From positions 186,001-250,000 of the forward strand of contig NZ_JAPUBN010000015.1 of NCBI RefSeq assembly GCF_026966905.1: a DNA stretch of 64,000 nucleotides. The letters are read 5' to 3'. The position numbers and the translations under genes are program-made. Origin of the DNA: Marinomonas phaeophyticola. GTDB taxonomy: Bacteria; Pseudomonadota; Gammaproteobacteria; Pseudomonadales; Marinomonadaceae. This document shows positions 24,355 to 32,439 of the stretch, piece after piece; the stretch's first letter is position 1, and each line of letters starts with the position of its first letter. Under the pieces are notes generated by a model. The model had not been told where the DNA came from, made no database searches, and saw only the letters and a list, made by a program, of their open reading frames with translations.

Positions 24355-27300
24355 ATGCAACAAGTTGGAATTTATGAGCAGTTAATTACGCAGCTTATTC
24401 GTAGTCGTATTGATCGAGAGCGGTTTTATGTTGGCGAACGTGAACTCAGCAGTAATGAAGCTTCAGTTTGGTTATCTCGTTTTCTCTCAAACATCCTTGA
24501 ATATGCCATAGATGCTATACCTGAAGGTGATGATCGGCTTCAACATCAAATTGCGTTGTCTAATCAGTTGTTACTCTGGCTAAAAACACAAATTCAAGAT
24601 CACGATTTTATTGAAGACAACTTACTTGCTAGTCAAGGCAAAATCCTTACTGCGCTATACGAATTAGAAAATCCTGTCTCAGCCGATTTAAAAAATTATA
24701 TTAACGACATTTTTCCTTTAACCGGACTAAGTCAAAGCGAACTGTTTTGTGGCAGCAATGCAGGATTGTCACTTGAATCGGAATTGAAGCGAGAAATTTT
24801 GTCTGCGGATAAAATTTACTGGTTAGTCTCATTTATTAAGTGGGCAGGGATACGAATTTTCCGTAAAGAGTTAGAAGAGTTTACATCTAGTGGCCGAGAG
24901 CTAAAAATCATTACTACCTCATACATGGGAGCGACAGATGCAAAAGCGGTGGAATATCTGGCGAGCTTACCCAATACCGAAGTGAAGCTGAGTTACAACA
25001 CTGAGCGGGAGCGGTTACATGCCAAGAGCTATCTATTTTTACGCAACACGGGTTATCACACTGGTTATATCGGCTCTTCCAATCTTTCCCATTCAGCGTT
25101 AACTAATGGCTTAGAGTGGAATTTAAAAATCACCTCGCAAGAAATTCCACACATCATCAATAAATCATTGAGCACCTTTGAAACCTATTGGGCTTCTCAT
25201 GATTTTGAACACTTTAGTGGTGACGCAACAAGCAGTGAAAAACTCAAAAAAGCCTTGAACCAGCAGCGCGGAGATTTTGAGGCCAGTCCAACGTATTTCT
25301 TTGATATCTCGCCGTTTCCTCACCAAAGTGACATTTTGGAACAACTGGCCGTTGAGCGCAGTGTTCACCAGCGCTTTCGCAATTTAGTCGTAGCGGCAAC
25401 CGGCACCGGAAAAACCCTGATCTCAGCCTTTGATTTTGCGCGCTTTGTAAAAGACAAGCCGCAAGCTAAGTTCCTGTTTGTCGCTCATCGAGAAGAAATC
25501 TTAAAGCAAGCTAGATCTGCGTATCGTGAGGTATTGCGTAATGGTGCTTTTGGTGAACTTTGGGTTGGCGGACATACACCGGAGCACTATCGGCAGTTGT
25601 TTGTTTCCATTCAAACACTGAACAATCAGCTGGAACAGCTTAACCTAACTACTGACTATTATGACTACATTGTGATTGATGAGGTGCATCATATTGCAGC
25701 GGCTAGCTATCGCGCACTGCTGGAGCACTTTTCCCCAACTATATTACTCGGGCTTACCGCTACACCTGAGCGCCATGATGGTGGGGATATTCTAACGGAT
25801 TTCGGTGGCGTGATTGCCGCTGAAATCCGTTTGCCGGAAGCCATTAATCGTCGTCACCTTTGCCCATTTCAGTATTTTGCTATTGATGATGATACCGACC
25901 TTCGCAACATTGCATGGAGTCGTGGACGTTACGATATCGCTCAGCTGACCAATCTCTATACCCACAACCAAGTCCGCTTTGACAAGATTTTGCTGAGTAT
26001 GCAAGAGATCATCACTGATATAGGCAAAATGAAAGCATTGGCCTTTTGTGTGAGCAAAGAACATGCACAGTACATGACACAGCAACTCTTATTAAAAGGC
26101 ATTAAAGCGGATGTGTTGACCAGTGATAACAGCCACGAGCGGCAACAAAAGCAGCAAGCTATTCGAACTGGGGACATAAATGTACTTTGTGTGGTCGATA
26201 TCTTCAACGAAGGTGTCGATATTCCCGAAGTGGATACGTTATTGTTTTTACGGCCGACAGAAAGCCTCACGATTTTCTTGCAACAGCTTGGCCGAGGTTT
26301 GCGTTTATCTGACGGTAAGGAGTGCTGTACCGTGTTGGATTTTGTTGGCAACTCACGTCCTGAATATGATTTTGCCAATAAATTTAGAGCTTTAGTGGGG
26401 AAAAGTCATCGAGCGATCAGTGATGAAATAAAGCTAGGCTTCCCCCACGCGCCACTGGGTTGCCGCATTGAGTTGAGTAAACGCACGCAAGAAATGGTAC
26501 TGAGCAATATCCGTCAAGCCTCATTAACGTTGAAGCGCCTAGTCGCGATGATCCGCCAATATCCTCAGCATTCCACACTGCCGTTAACATTGTCGAATTT
26601 CTTAACCTTAAATCCTCATATTGACTTGAATGAGCTTTATAAGCGAGGGAGTTGGTCGCAGCTGGTTCAACAGGCTAAAGATGAAATCAACGAAAATTCA
26701 GCTGATGAAGATCTGCTGAAAATGCTTAGAAAGTCCATTCATAACCGAATTTTAACCTGCGATGATCATGCCTATTTGAGCTTCTTAAAACAGCTTTGCC
26801 AAAATAACTTTATTGTTGAAAATTCTAGTCAACGTCATGCCTTGATGTGTCATTACGATTTCTGGCAAAAAACGGGATCTGAATGTGGATTTGATTCCAT
26901 TGAGCAGAGCTTAGCAAAACTAAATTCTGGCGAGTTAAAAGCAGAATTATTCGATGTTTTAAACTGGCAACTCGCTCAAACCAAGCATGAACAATCCATA
27001 ATGCAGGCTTTGCCTGAGGTTTCACTGAGGCTGCATGCACGTTATGCGCGTGAGCAAATATTGGTGGCATTTGGTGCGACCACGTTTGAGCGCCAGCCGC
27101 CAGCACGCGAAGGTGTGTTTGTACTTAAAGATCAAAATATTGAACTGATGTTTGTCACCTTGGACAAAAACGAAAAGCAATTTTCGCCAACCACTATGTA
27201 TCACGATTACGCGATTAATGAACACCTCTTTCATTGGCAGTCGCAAAATAGTGCACGGCCAGATAAAGGCCGTGGTTTGGAGTATATCCAACACCAAAAA

Positions 27301-27495
27301 ATCGGTAAGCGTCTGTTTTTATTTGTGCGTGAACAAAGCAAAGATGAATACGGCCGCACCATGGGTTTTGTGAATTATGGTGAAGTTGAGTATGTGTCAC
27401 ATACGGGGTCACAACCAATGAGCATTACTTGGCAGTTAAAAGAGCCAATGCCACACTTTATGTGGCAACAAGCTGCGAAGTTGGCAGTGGGTTAG
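24355..27495 (+). CDS. PLD-nuclease / superfamily 2 helicase / DUF3427 protein
   Basis: A 1046-residue protein. Residues about 140-290 form a phospholipase D-like nuclease domain with LHAKSYLF and GYIGSSNLSHSAL (one HKD-type half-site). Helicase core follows: Walker A AATGTGKT near 346, DEVH box VIDEVHH near 441, LGLTATPER near 470 and motif VI QQLGRGLR near 642. The C-terminal 160 residues are DUF3427 (FGATTFERQPPAREGV to the end). This HKD-nuclease plus ResIII helicase architecture is restriction-like and probably acts against foreign DNA, though no partner methylase is adjacent. The ATG has AAGGA 6 bp upstream. It is full length and intact amid eroded DNA. Confidence 0.85.
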   Translation: MQQVGIYEQLITQLIRSRIDRERFYVGERELSSNEASVWLSRFLSNILEYAIDAIPEGDDRLQHQIALSNQLLLWLKTQIQDHDFIEDNLLASQGKILTALYELENPVSADLKNYINDIFPLTGLSQSELFCGSNAGLSLESELKREILSADKIYWLVSFIKWAGIRIFRKELEEFTSSGRELKIITTSYMGATDAKAVEYLASLPNTEVKLSYNTERERLHAKSYLFLRNTGYHTGYIGSSNLSHSALTNGLEWNLKITSQEIPHIINKSLSTFETYWASHDFEHFSGDATSSEKLKKALNQQRGDFEASPTYFFDISPFPHQSDILEQLAVERSVHQRFRNLVVAATGTGKTLISAFDFARFVKDKPQAKFLFVAHREEILKQARSAYREVLRNGAFGELWVGGHTPEHYRQLFVSIQTLNNQLEQLNLTTDYYDYIVIDEVHHIAAASYRALLEHFSPTILLGLTATPERHDGGDILTDFGGVIAAEIRLPEAINRRHLCPFQYFAIDDDTDLRNIAWSRGRYDIAQLTNLYTHNQVRFDKILLSMQEIITDIGKMKALAFCVSKEHAQYMTQQLLLKGIKADVLTSDNSHERQQKQQAIRTGDINVLCVVDIFNEGVDIPEVDTLLFLRPTESLTIFLQQLGRGLRLSDGKECCTVLDFVGNSRPEYDFANKFRALVGKSHRAISDEIKLGFPHAPLGCRIELSKRTQEMVLSNIRQASLTLKRLVAMIRQYPQHSTLPLTLSNFLTLNPHIDLNELYKRGSWSQLVQQAKDEINENSADEDLLKMLRKSIHNRILTCDDHAYLSFLKQLCQNNFIVENSSQRHALMCHYDFWQKTGSECGFDSIEQSLAKLNSGELKAELFDVLNWQLAQTKHEQSIMQALPEVSLRLHARYAREQILVAFGATTFERQPPAREGVFVLKDQNIELMFVTLDKNEKQFSPTTMYHDYAINEHLFHWQSQNSARPDKGRGLEYIQHQKIGKRLFLFVREQSKDEYGRTMGFVNYGEVEYVSHTGSQPMSITWQLKEPMPHFMWQQAAKLAVG

Positions 27496-27778
27496 TCGAG
27501 ATGACAGTGGTATCACCGGCCGAAAAGTACGTTTTTTCAGAAATTTAAGCAGCATATTGCGGAGGGAATTTGCTATTTAGTGTTGGCGTCTACCTCAGAG
27601 ACCCAAAGTTCAACCAAGCAAATTGACAAACTTTAGCCGGTTAAAACGCGACACCATTACCGAAGAGCAAGCGGATAAGAAATTAGGCTCTGCTGATTCA
27701 TGTTATCTATAATTATATATCAAAATACACTGAAAGATATGTGATAACTAATCACTCTTGAGGTATTCGGATTAGAAT
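27496..27778. other. Intergenic region before hipBA
   Basis: About 280 bp without an intact gene. A short frame around 27634-27713 (RLKRDTITEEQADKKLGSA) reads like a decayed C-terminus but could not be assigned. A perfect inverted repeat GTGAT-AACTA-ATCAC lies at 27741-27755. Confidence 0.35.
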
Positions 27779-27796
27779 GATATGTTTTTGTATATA
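27779..27796. promoter_or_regulatory. HipB operator candidate 1
   Basis: GATAT-N8-ATATA, one base from a perfect inverted repeat, repeated 31 bp downstream. The E. coli HipB operator is likewise a short inverted repeat with an 8-bp spacer (TATCC-N8-GGATA). Confidence 0.55.
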
Positions 27797-27809
27797 ATTA
27801 TTCTTAATT

Positions 27810-27827
27810 GATATGTTTAGGTATATC
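27810..27827. promoter_or_regulatory. HipB operator candidate 2
   Basis: GATAT-GTTTAGGT-ATATC, a perfect inverted repeat with 8-bp spacer, ending 3 bp before the hipB start chosen here. It is about three helical turns from copy 1. Confidence 0.6.
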
Positions 27828-27830
27828 GAA

Positions 27831-28154
27831 ATGAGCTATGTAACAGAGCAGATACTAGTAAGTCTTCGAGAAGCTCGGGCACGTAAAGGTTTTAGTCAAA
27901 GAGAGCTGAGTGCGCGTTCGGGGGTGCCTCAAAGCCATATTTCGAAAATCGAGTCTGGCGGCGTTGATTTAAGAATGTCCAGTTTGATTGCACTTGCTCG
28001 TGTACTCGACCTAGAGCTATTTGTCGCACCAAAAAAATCTGTACCTGCCATTAAGTCGATCATTCGAAGCAGCCAAGGTCTAAGCAATAACGGTATCGAC
28101 GAAGGTGAGGCAATGTCGCCCGCATATCAGTTAGAGGAAGACGACGATGACTAA
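27831..28154 (+). CDS. hipB: HipB-type antitoxin, XRE family
   Basis: A 107-residue protein with a helix-turn-helix of the XRE type at about residues 10-65 (REARARKGFSQRELSARSGVPQSHISKIESG). The C-terminal 40 residues are polar and acidic, ending in a run of aspartates. HipB binds and neutralises HipA and represses the operon. The frame reaches an ATG at 27813, but that codon lies inside the operator palindrome; the ATG at 27831 is chosen. Its stop overlaps hipA by 8 bp, the normal arrangement in these modules. Confidence 0.85.
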   Translation: MSYVTEQILVSLREARARKGFSQRELSARSGVPQSHISKIESGGVDLRMSSLIALARVLDLELFVAPKKSVPAIKSIIRSSQGLSNNGIDEGEAMSPAYQLEEDDDD

Positions 28155-29376
28155 TCATGTCTCTACGCTCAACGTGTTGCTCTACGGTGAGCCCATCGCA
28201 ACGATCACTAACGTGGGCAATGACAGAACACTTTTTGCTTTTATGGATTCGTACATTAATAACGACTTACGGCCAGTGTTAGGGCTTGGTTTTAAAGATG
28301 CACTGGGTGGCTTACTGACTAACTTTAAACCGACCCAAACCAAGTTAACGCCGTTTTTCTCTAACCTTTTACCAGAGGAAACCATGCTTCATTACCTGGC
28401 AGAGCGTGCCGGAGTGAACCCAGCACGGGAATTTTTTCTATTATGGGTGCTAGGACAGGATTTAGCCGGTGCGATCACGGTTGAACCGGCCGATGGTGAA
28501 GCGCTGCCGCCTAATGTGCATCAAGACATTGACGATGAAACGAAAATGGTAGCCCCAATGCGCTTTTCATTGGCGGGAGTGCAATTGAAGTTTTCAGCTG
28601 TGCAGCAGGCAAATGGCGGTTTGACGATCCCAGCAACCGGTCAAGGTGGCTCTTGGATTGTAAAATTACCGTCGTCTCGATTTGACGCTGTGCCAGAAAA
28701 TGAATATTCAATGATGGAACTGGCTCGAATGTTGGGAATGGATGTGCCAGAAACGCAGCTACTCCCTATTAATCAGATTTCTAATATCCCAGATGGTATT
28801 GGTAAATTTGGCCGCTCTTTTAAAAACGCTCAGGCGTTTGTGATTAAGCGCTTTGATCGTGCAGATGTTCAAGCTGTGCATATTGAGGACTTTGCGCAAG
28901 TGTTTGGCGTTTATCCTCAAGATAAATACAAAAAAGCCAGTATGCGCAATATTGCTCAGGTTATCGGCATCGAAGGTCAACACGAAGACATCGCAGAATT
29001 TACACGCAGATTGGTGTTCAATACCCTAATTGGCAATGCTGATATGCATTTGAAAAATTGGTCTGTGATCTACAAAGACCAGCGCACTGCATCCATTGCG
29101 CCTGCTTATGATTTTGTCTCGACCATCCCTTATATCCCCGATGATAGTGCGTCGTTAAAGGTTAGTCGTAGCAAAAAATTCAGTGATTTCACGCTGGATG
29201 AGTTATCACACCTAGCCGCTAAAGCCATGCTGCCAGAAAAATTGGTCTTAGATACGGCCAAGCAAACCGTAGCAGGCTTTCATGAGGTATGGGCGAAAGA
29301 AAAATCGCATTTACCGCTTACCAAATCAATGATTGAAGCCATTGATACGCACTTACGAAATATACCGCTACGCTAA
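28147..29376 (+). CDS. hipA: HipA-type serine/threonine kinase toxin
   Basis: A 409-residue HipA-family kinase. N-terminal couple-HipA domain about 8-110, then the kinase: phosphate-loop region FSLAGVQLKFS, IVKLPS with the ATP lysine, ENEYSMMELARMLGM, FVIKRFDR, the catalytic aspartate in LIGNADMHLKN (about residue 299) and the metal-binding aspartate in PAYDFVS (about 320). All key residues are present, so it should be active. E. coli HipA phosphorylates glutamyl-tRNA synthetase and causes dormancy; the target here is unknown. It is overlapped by the antitoxin gene and lies in an accessory island. Confidence 0.88.
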   Translation: MTNHVSTLNVLLYGEPIATITNVGNDRTLFAFMDSYINNDLRPVLGLGFKDALGGLLTNFKPTQTKLTPFFSNLLPEETMLHYLAERAGVNPAREFFLLWVLGQDLAGAITVEPADGEALPPNVHQDIDDETKMVAPMRFSLAGVQLKFSAVQQANGGLTIPATGQGGSWIVKLPSSRFDAVPENEYSMMELARMLGMDVPETQLLPINQISNIPDGIGKFGRSFKNAQAFVIKRFDRADVQAVHIEDFAQVFGVYPQDKYKKASMRNIAQVIGIEGQHEDIAEFTRRLVFNTLIGNADMHLKNWSVIYKDQRTASIAPAYDFVSTIPYIPDDSASLKVSRSKKFSDFTLDELSHLAAKAMLPEKLVLDTAKQTVAGFHEVWAKEKSHLPLTKSMIEAIDTHLRNIPLR

Positions 29377-29461
29377 AATGAGAACCGACGCGTACAAAAA
29401 TGCAGAGGCGTCGTCATATTGAGTTAAAAACTTCTGAACGGATAACTGTTCACCCAACAAC

Positions 29462-30328
29462 CTATTCTATATTCTGGATCTGCTCCCTCATTTGCTCGAT
29501 CAAAACCTTCAATTCCACGGCGCTTTGAGTGGTTTCAATGACAATAGATTTAGAGGATAGGGTGTTGGCTTCGCGGTTGAGTTCTTGCATTAAGAAATCT
29601 AATCGACGGCCGATGGGGCCTTTTTGAGCGAGTTGGCGGCGGACTTCTTTGGTGTGGGTGGCGAGACGGTCCAGTTCTTCGGCGACGTCGGCTTTTTGCG
29701 CGAGTAGGACGATTTCTTGTTCGACACGCATGGGGTCAAGGTCCACTTTTGCCGCTTCCAGTTTGTCTATCAGGTTTTGTTTCTGTGCCGTTAGGATGGT
29801 TGGGAGCTGGGTTTGAACCTGTGCGACAATGATGTCTATGTCATCTAGCCGCTGGTGGATCAATTGGTTCAGAGCTTCACCTTCCCGTAAACGAGCTTGA
29901 ATTAGGTCTTGAACGGCGTCGTTAAAGAGCTCCACAATGCTTTTTTTCATAACATCGGCGTCTATACTGGAATCCGATAAGATACCAGGGTATTGCAAAA
30001 TATCTAATGTGGTCGGTTGTGTGGCATGAGGAATATGTTGGCTAATTTGTGTCAGTGCTTGGGCTAGATTTTGGGCGTTGCTCTCATTGATTGTTAGTCC
30101 TGTTGCCGCTTTATCGGTACTTTGAAAACGCAGCTGGCATTCGACTTTTCCGCGATTTAATTGTTTACGCAGGGTGTCGCGGAAAGTGAATTCAAGTTCT
30201 CGAAAACTTTCTGGCAGGCGAAAGTGTGGTTCAAGATAGCGCTGATTTACCGAGCGAATTTCCCAACTGATAGTTCCCCAGTCGTAGGCAGTTTCTTTGC
30301 GGGTAAAGGCGGTCATGCTTGCTGTCAT
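29462..30328 (-). CDS. yicC: YicC/YloC family endoribonuclease
   Basis: A 288-residue protein matching E. coli YicC in length (287) and layout: N-terminal YicC domain with MTAFTR, WEIRSVNQRYLEPHFRLPE, and C-terminal DUF1732 with RRLDFLMQELNREANTLSSKS. YicC-type proteins are RNases or RNase adaptors affecting small-RNA turnover. The frame runs 30 codons further upstream, but MTASMTAFTR at 30328 is where the family starts. It is divergent from rph, the conserved gammaproteobacterial arrangement. The chromosome backbone resumes here after the accessory island. Confidence 0.92.
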   Translation of the reverse strand: MTASMTAFTRKETAYDWGTISWEIRSVNQRYLEPHFRLPESFRELEFTFRDTLRKQLNRGKVECQLRFQSTDKAATGLTINESNAQNLAQALTQISQHIPHATQPTTLDILQYPGILSDSSIDADVMKKSIVELFNDAVQDLIQARLREGEALNQLIHQRLDDIDIIVAQVQTQLPTILTAQKQNLIDKLEAAKVDLDPMRVEQEIVLLAQKADVAEELDRLATHTKEVRRQLAQKGPIGRRLDFLMQELNREANTLSSKSIVIETTQSAVELKVLIEQMREQIQNIE

Positions 30329-30488
30329 AAAGTATTTCCAATCAGTATTGTGTGTATTGTGTGATGACGCGGTAATGAAATAGTGTAACTCAGTCAAAGA
30401 ATGAGGAACAGTGACCAAGATGGGTGCGCTTTTGTCTGAGTCTTCGCTATAATGCGAGTTTTATAGTCCTGAAGATAGAGAGATACCT

Positions 30489-31208
30489 ATGCGACCAAGT
30501 GGCCGAGCTACCGATCAGTTACGAGAACTTAAAATTACCCGTAATTTTACGAAACATGCCGAAGGGTCTGTATTAATTGAATGTGGTGATACTAAGGTGA
30601 TTTGTACTGCCACACTGGTACCAGGCGTACCGCGTTTTCTGAAAGGCAAAGGCCAAGGTTGGATTACAGCGGAATACGGTATGTTGCCTCGTTCTACTGG
30701 CAGTCGTATGGATCGTGAAGCGGCACGAGGTAAACAAAATGGTCGTACGGTTGAGATCCAGCGTTTGATTGGTCGCTCTTTACGTGCTGCGGTGGATTTG
30801 AAAAAGTTGGGCGAACATACCTTAACGATTGACTGCGATGTTATTCAAGCGGATGGTGGCACTCGTACAGCGTCTATTACCGGTGGTTTTGTTGCTCTTG
30901 CGGATGCCGTTCGTAAATTGGTTGAGATGAAAAAAATCAAAGAGAATCCAATTGTATCGCAAATTGCTGCCATTTCAGTGGGGATATACAAAGGTGAACC
31001 TGTCTTGGATTTGGATTACCCAGAAGATTCTAATGCAGAAACAGATATGAATGTCATTATGAATGATAAGGGCGGTTTCATAGAAATTCAGGGTACAGCT
31101 GAAGGTGCTGCCTTTGATGATGAGCAGATGATGGGCATGTTGAAAGTAGCTCGTAAAGGCATTAATGAAATTTTAGAATTACAACGCAAAGCCTTGTTTG
31201 ACGCATAA
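30489..31208 (+). CDS. rph: Ribonuclease PH
   Basis: A 239-residue phosphorolytic 3'-5' exoribonuclease that trims tRNA 3' ends. It is recognised by [20 protein letters not shown] at the start, [20 protein letters not shown] with the phosphate-binding arginine, [10 protein letters not shown], and the [19 protein letters not shown] active site. Length equals the E. coli enzyme (238), and the C-terminus is complete, unlike the frameshifted rph of E. coli K-12. Divergent from yicC with about 160 bp between the starts. Confidence 0.97.
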   Translation: MRPSGRATDQLRELKITRNFTKHAEGSVLIECGDTKVICTATLVPGVPRFLKGKGQGWITAEYGMLPRSTGSRMDREAARGKQNGRTVEIQRLIGRSLRAAVDLKKLGEHTLTIDCDVIQADGGTRTASITGGFVALADAVRKLVEMKKIKENPIVSQIAAISVGIYKGEPVLDLDYPEDSNAETDMNVIMNDKGGFIEIQGTAEGAAFDDEQMMGMLKVARKGINEILELQRKALFDA

Positions 31209-31264
31209 CCATCGGTATTGTAAGCCTATTGCCAAGTGTTTGAGAAAGGCTAAATAAAATCAAG

Positions 31265-31304
31265 ATGCCCTCATTGTTGTTTGCTGAAACGGTGAGGGTA
31301 TTTA
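31265..31304 (+). terminator. Probable terminator after rph
   Basis: Stem ATGCCCTCA with TGAGGGTAT (one G-T pair), 19-nt loop, followed by a short TTTAAA tail. The weak T-run lowers confidence. Confidence 0.45.
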
Positions 31305-31423
31305 AAGTGAATACTTGTATAATAAAAGCGGCTTAAAATTTGTCTTAATGAAGACTCTCTCAGCTTAATTAAAAAATACTGGAAAAATGGTATTTAAACA
31401 AAGGACTGGCCACGGTACATATC

Positions 31424-32236
31424 ATGCAACATAGTTATAAAAGATACATTGCTTGTTTGGTATTGTTGTTATGTAGCCCACATATTAGGGCACAGACCAT
31501 CACTTTGAGTGCGATGCACTTTCCTCCACATGTAGTAGACTCTACTATTATCCCTCAGTTAGTGTCTTTTGATGAAAAAAACACAGTATATGGTCTTGAT
31601 GTTGATTTGATTCGTGCTGCATACGCTTCTCAAGAAGTGTCGATCAAGATTGAAATTATGTCTTGGAAGCGGATCATGCGTAATATGAAGGCGGGTCTGA
31701 CTTTAGGTGCGGTTACCTGCCGCCAAGTTTCTCCTCGTTCGGCGTTTTCGTTTTTTTCAGAAAATATCTCATCTTCCGTAGTGGCTTTGGTAACGGGAAA
31801 GCACTTGTTAGATAATAAAGAAATCACGTTAGAAGGTTTAAAATCGTATAAAAATGTTGCTGTAGAAAGCTGGTCACAAACAAACATGTTAGATGACGCG
31901 AATGTGGCCTATAAGTCGGTCAGTAGTGTACAACAAGGGTTGAACCTTATCTTACGACGTGGGCAGGAAGTACTTGTTGTTGAACGAGATAATGCTGATT
32001 ATATAGCGAAAAAGTTAGGAATAGAGAAGAAGCTTAGCTTTTATGATTTACCAAGTATTGAAAGTCATTATTACTCAGTCTGTTTTAGTAAGAAGTACCC
32101 AGACGCAAGAAAATGGAGAGATTTATTGAATAAAGGGCTTGAGACAATTAAATTAAATGGCGTTCAAGAAAGAATATTTCAGCGTTATGGTGTCTCTTAT
32201 GATTCAATAAATCAATCACAAGCTGCCAAGGAGTAG
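31424..32236 (+). CDS. Periplasmic solute-binding protein (SBP_bac_3) paired with a c-di-GMP protein
   Basis: A 270-residue protein with a signal peptide (MQHSYKRYIACLVLLLCS, cleavage near HIRA-Q at 24) and an SBP_bac_3 domain through the rest (VYGLDVDLIRAAY, SWKRIMRNMKAG, LKSYKNVAVESWSQTNML, VQERIFQRYGVS). Its stop is 5 bp before the N-terminal part of the GGDEF-EAL protein. No ABC permease genes are nearby, so it is more likely a periplasmic sensor partner than an importer subunit. The amino-acid-like ligand cannot be named. Confidence 0.8.
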   Translation: MQHSYKRYIACLVLLLCSPHIRAQTITLSAMHFPPHVVDSTIIPQLVSFDEKNTVYGLDVDLIRAAYASQEVSIKIEIMSWKRIMRNMKAGLTLGAVTCRQVSPRSAFSFFSENISSSVVALVTGKHLLDNKEITLEGLKSYKNVAVESWSQTNMLDDANVAYKSVSSVQQGLNLILRRGQEVLVVERDNADYIAKKLGIEKKLSFYDLPSIESHYYSVCFSKKYPDARKWRDLLNKGLETIKLNGVQERIFQRYGVSYDSINQSQAAKE

Positions 32237-32241
32237 GGTAA

Positions 32242-32439
32242 ATGCTGGCATTGAAAGATCGCCTTTTTTATAAACAAGCTAAATATTCACTTATTCTTAT
32301 CCTATTGTATAGCTTGTTGTTCAGTCTCTTTCAAATGTCGATGGATTGGAAAGAAGAAAAAAAGTATAGAGGGTCAAACGTGGTCTACCCTGCATATTAT
32401 TCAAAATGCAGCAACGGTGGCCGCTTATACGTTAGATAG
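32242..32439 (+). pseudogene. N-terminal fragment of the GGDEF-EAL protein (frameshifted)
   Basis: A 65-codon frame beginning MLALKDRLFYKQAKYSLILI, which contains the first membrane helix and reads in good coding style up to MDWKEEKK near residue 40. There it meets a run of seven A (32357-32363) and continues as unlikely sequence to a stop at 32439. From that point a different frame (SIEGQTW..., one base later) carries on into the large downstream frame. The two pieces are one gene split by a one-base frameshift. Confidence 0.75.

Noticed and set aside
32357..32364. A-AAA-AAG as a programmed -1 ribosomal frameshift site in the GGDEF-EAL gene
   Set aside because: The downstream coding frame needs a +1 (or -2) change, not -1, so the classic slippery heptamer does not fit; polymerase slippage or a sequence error remains possible.
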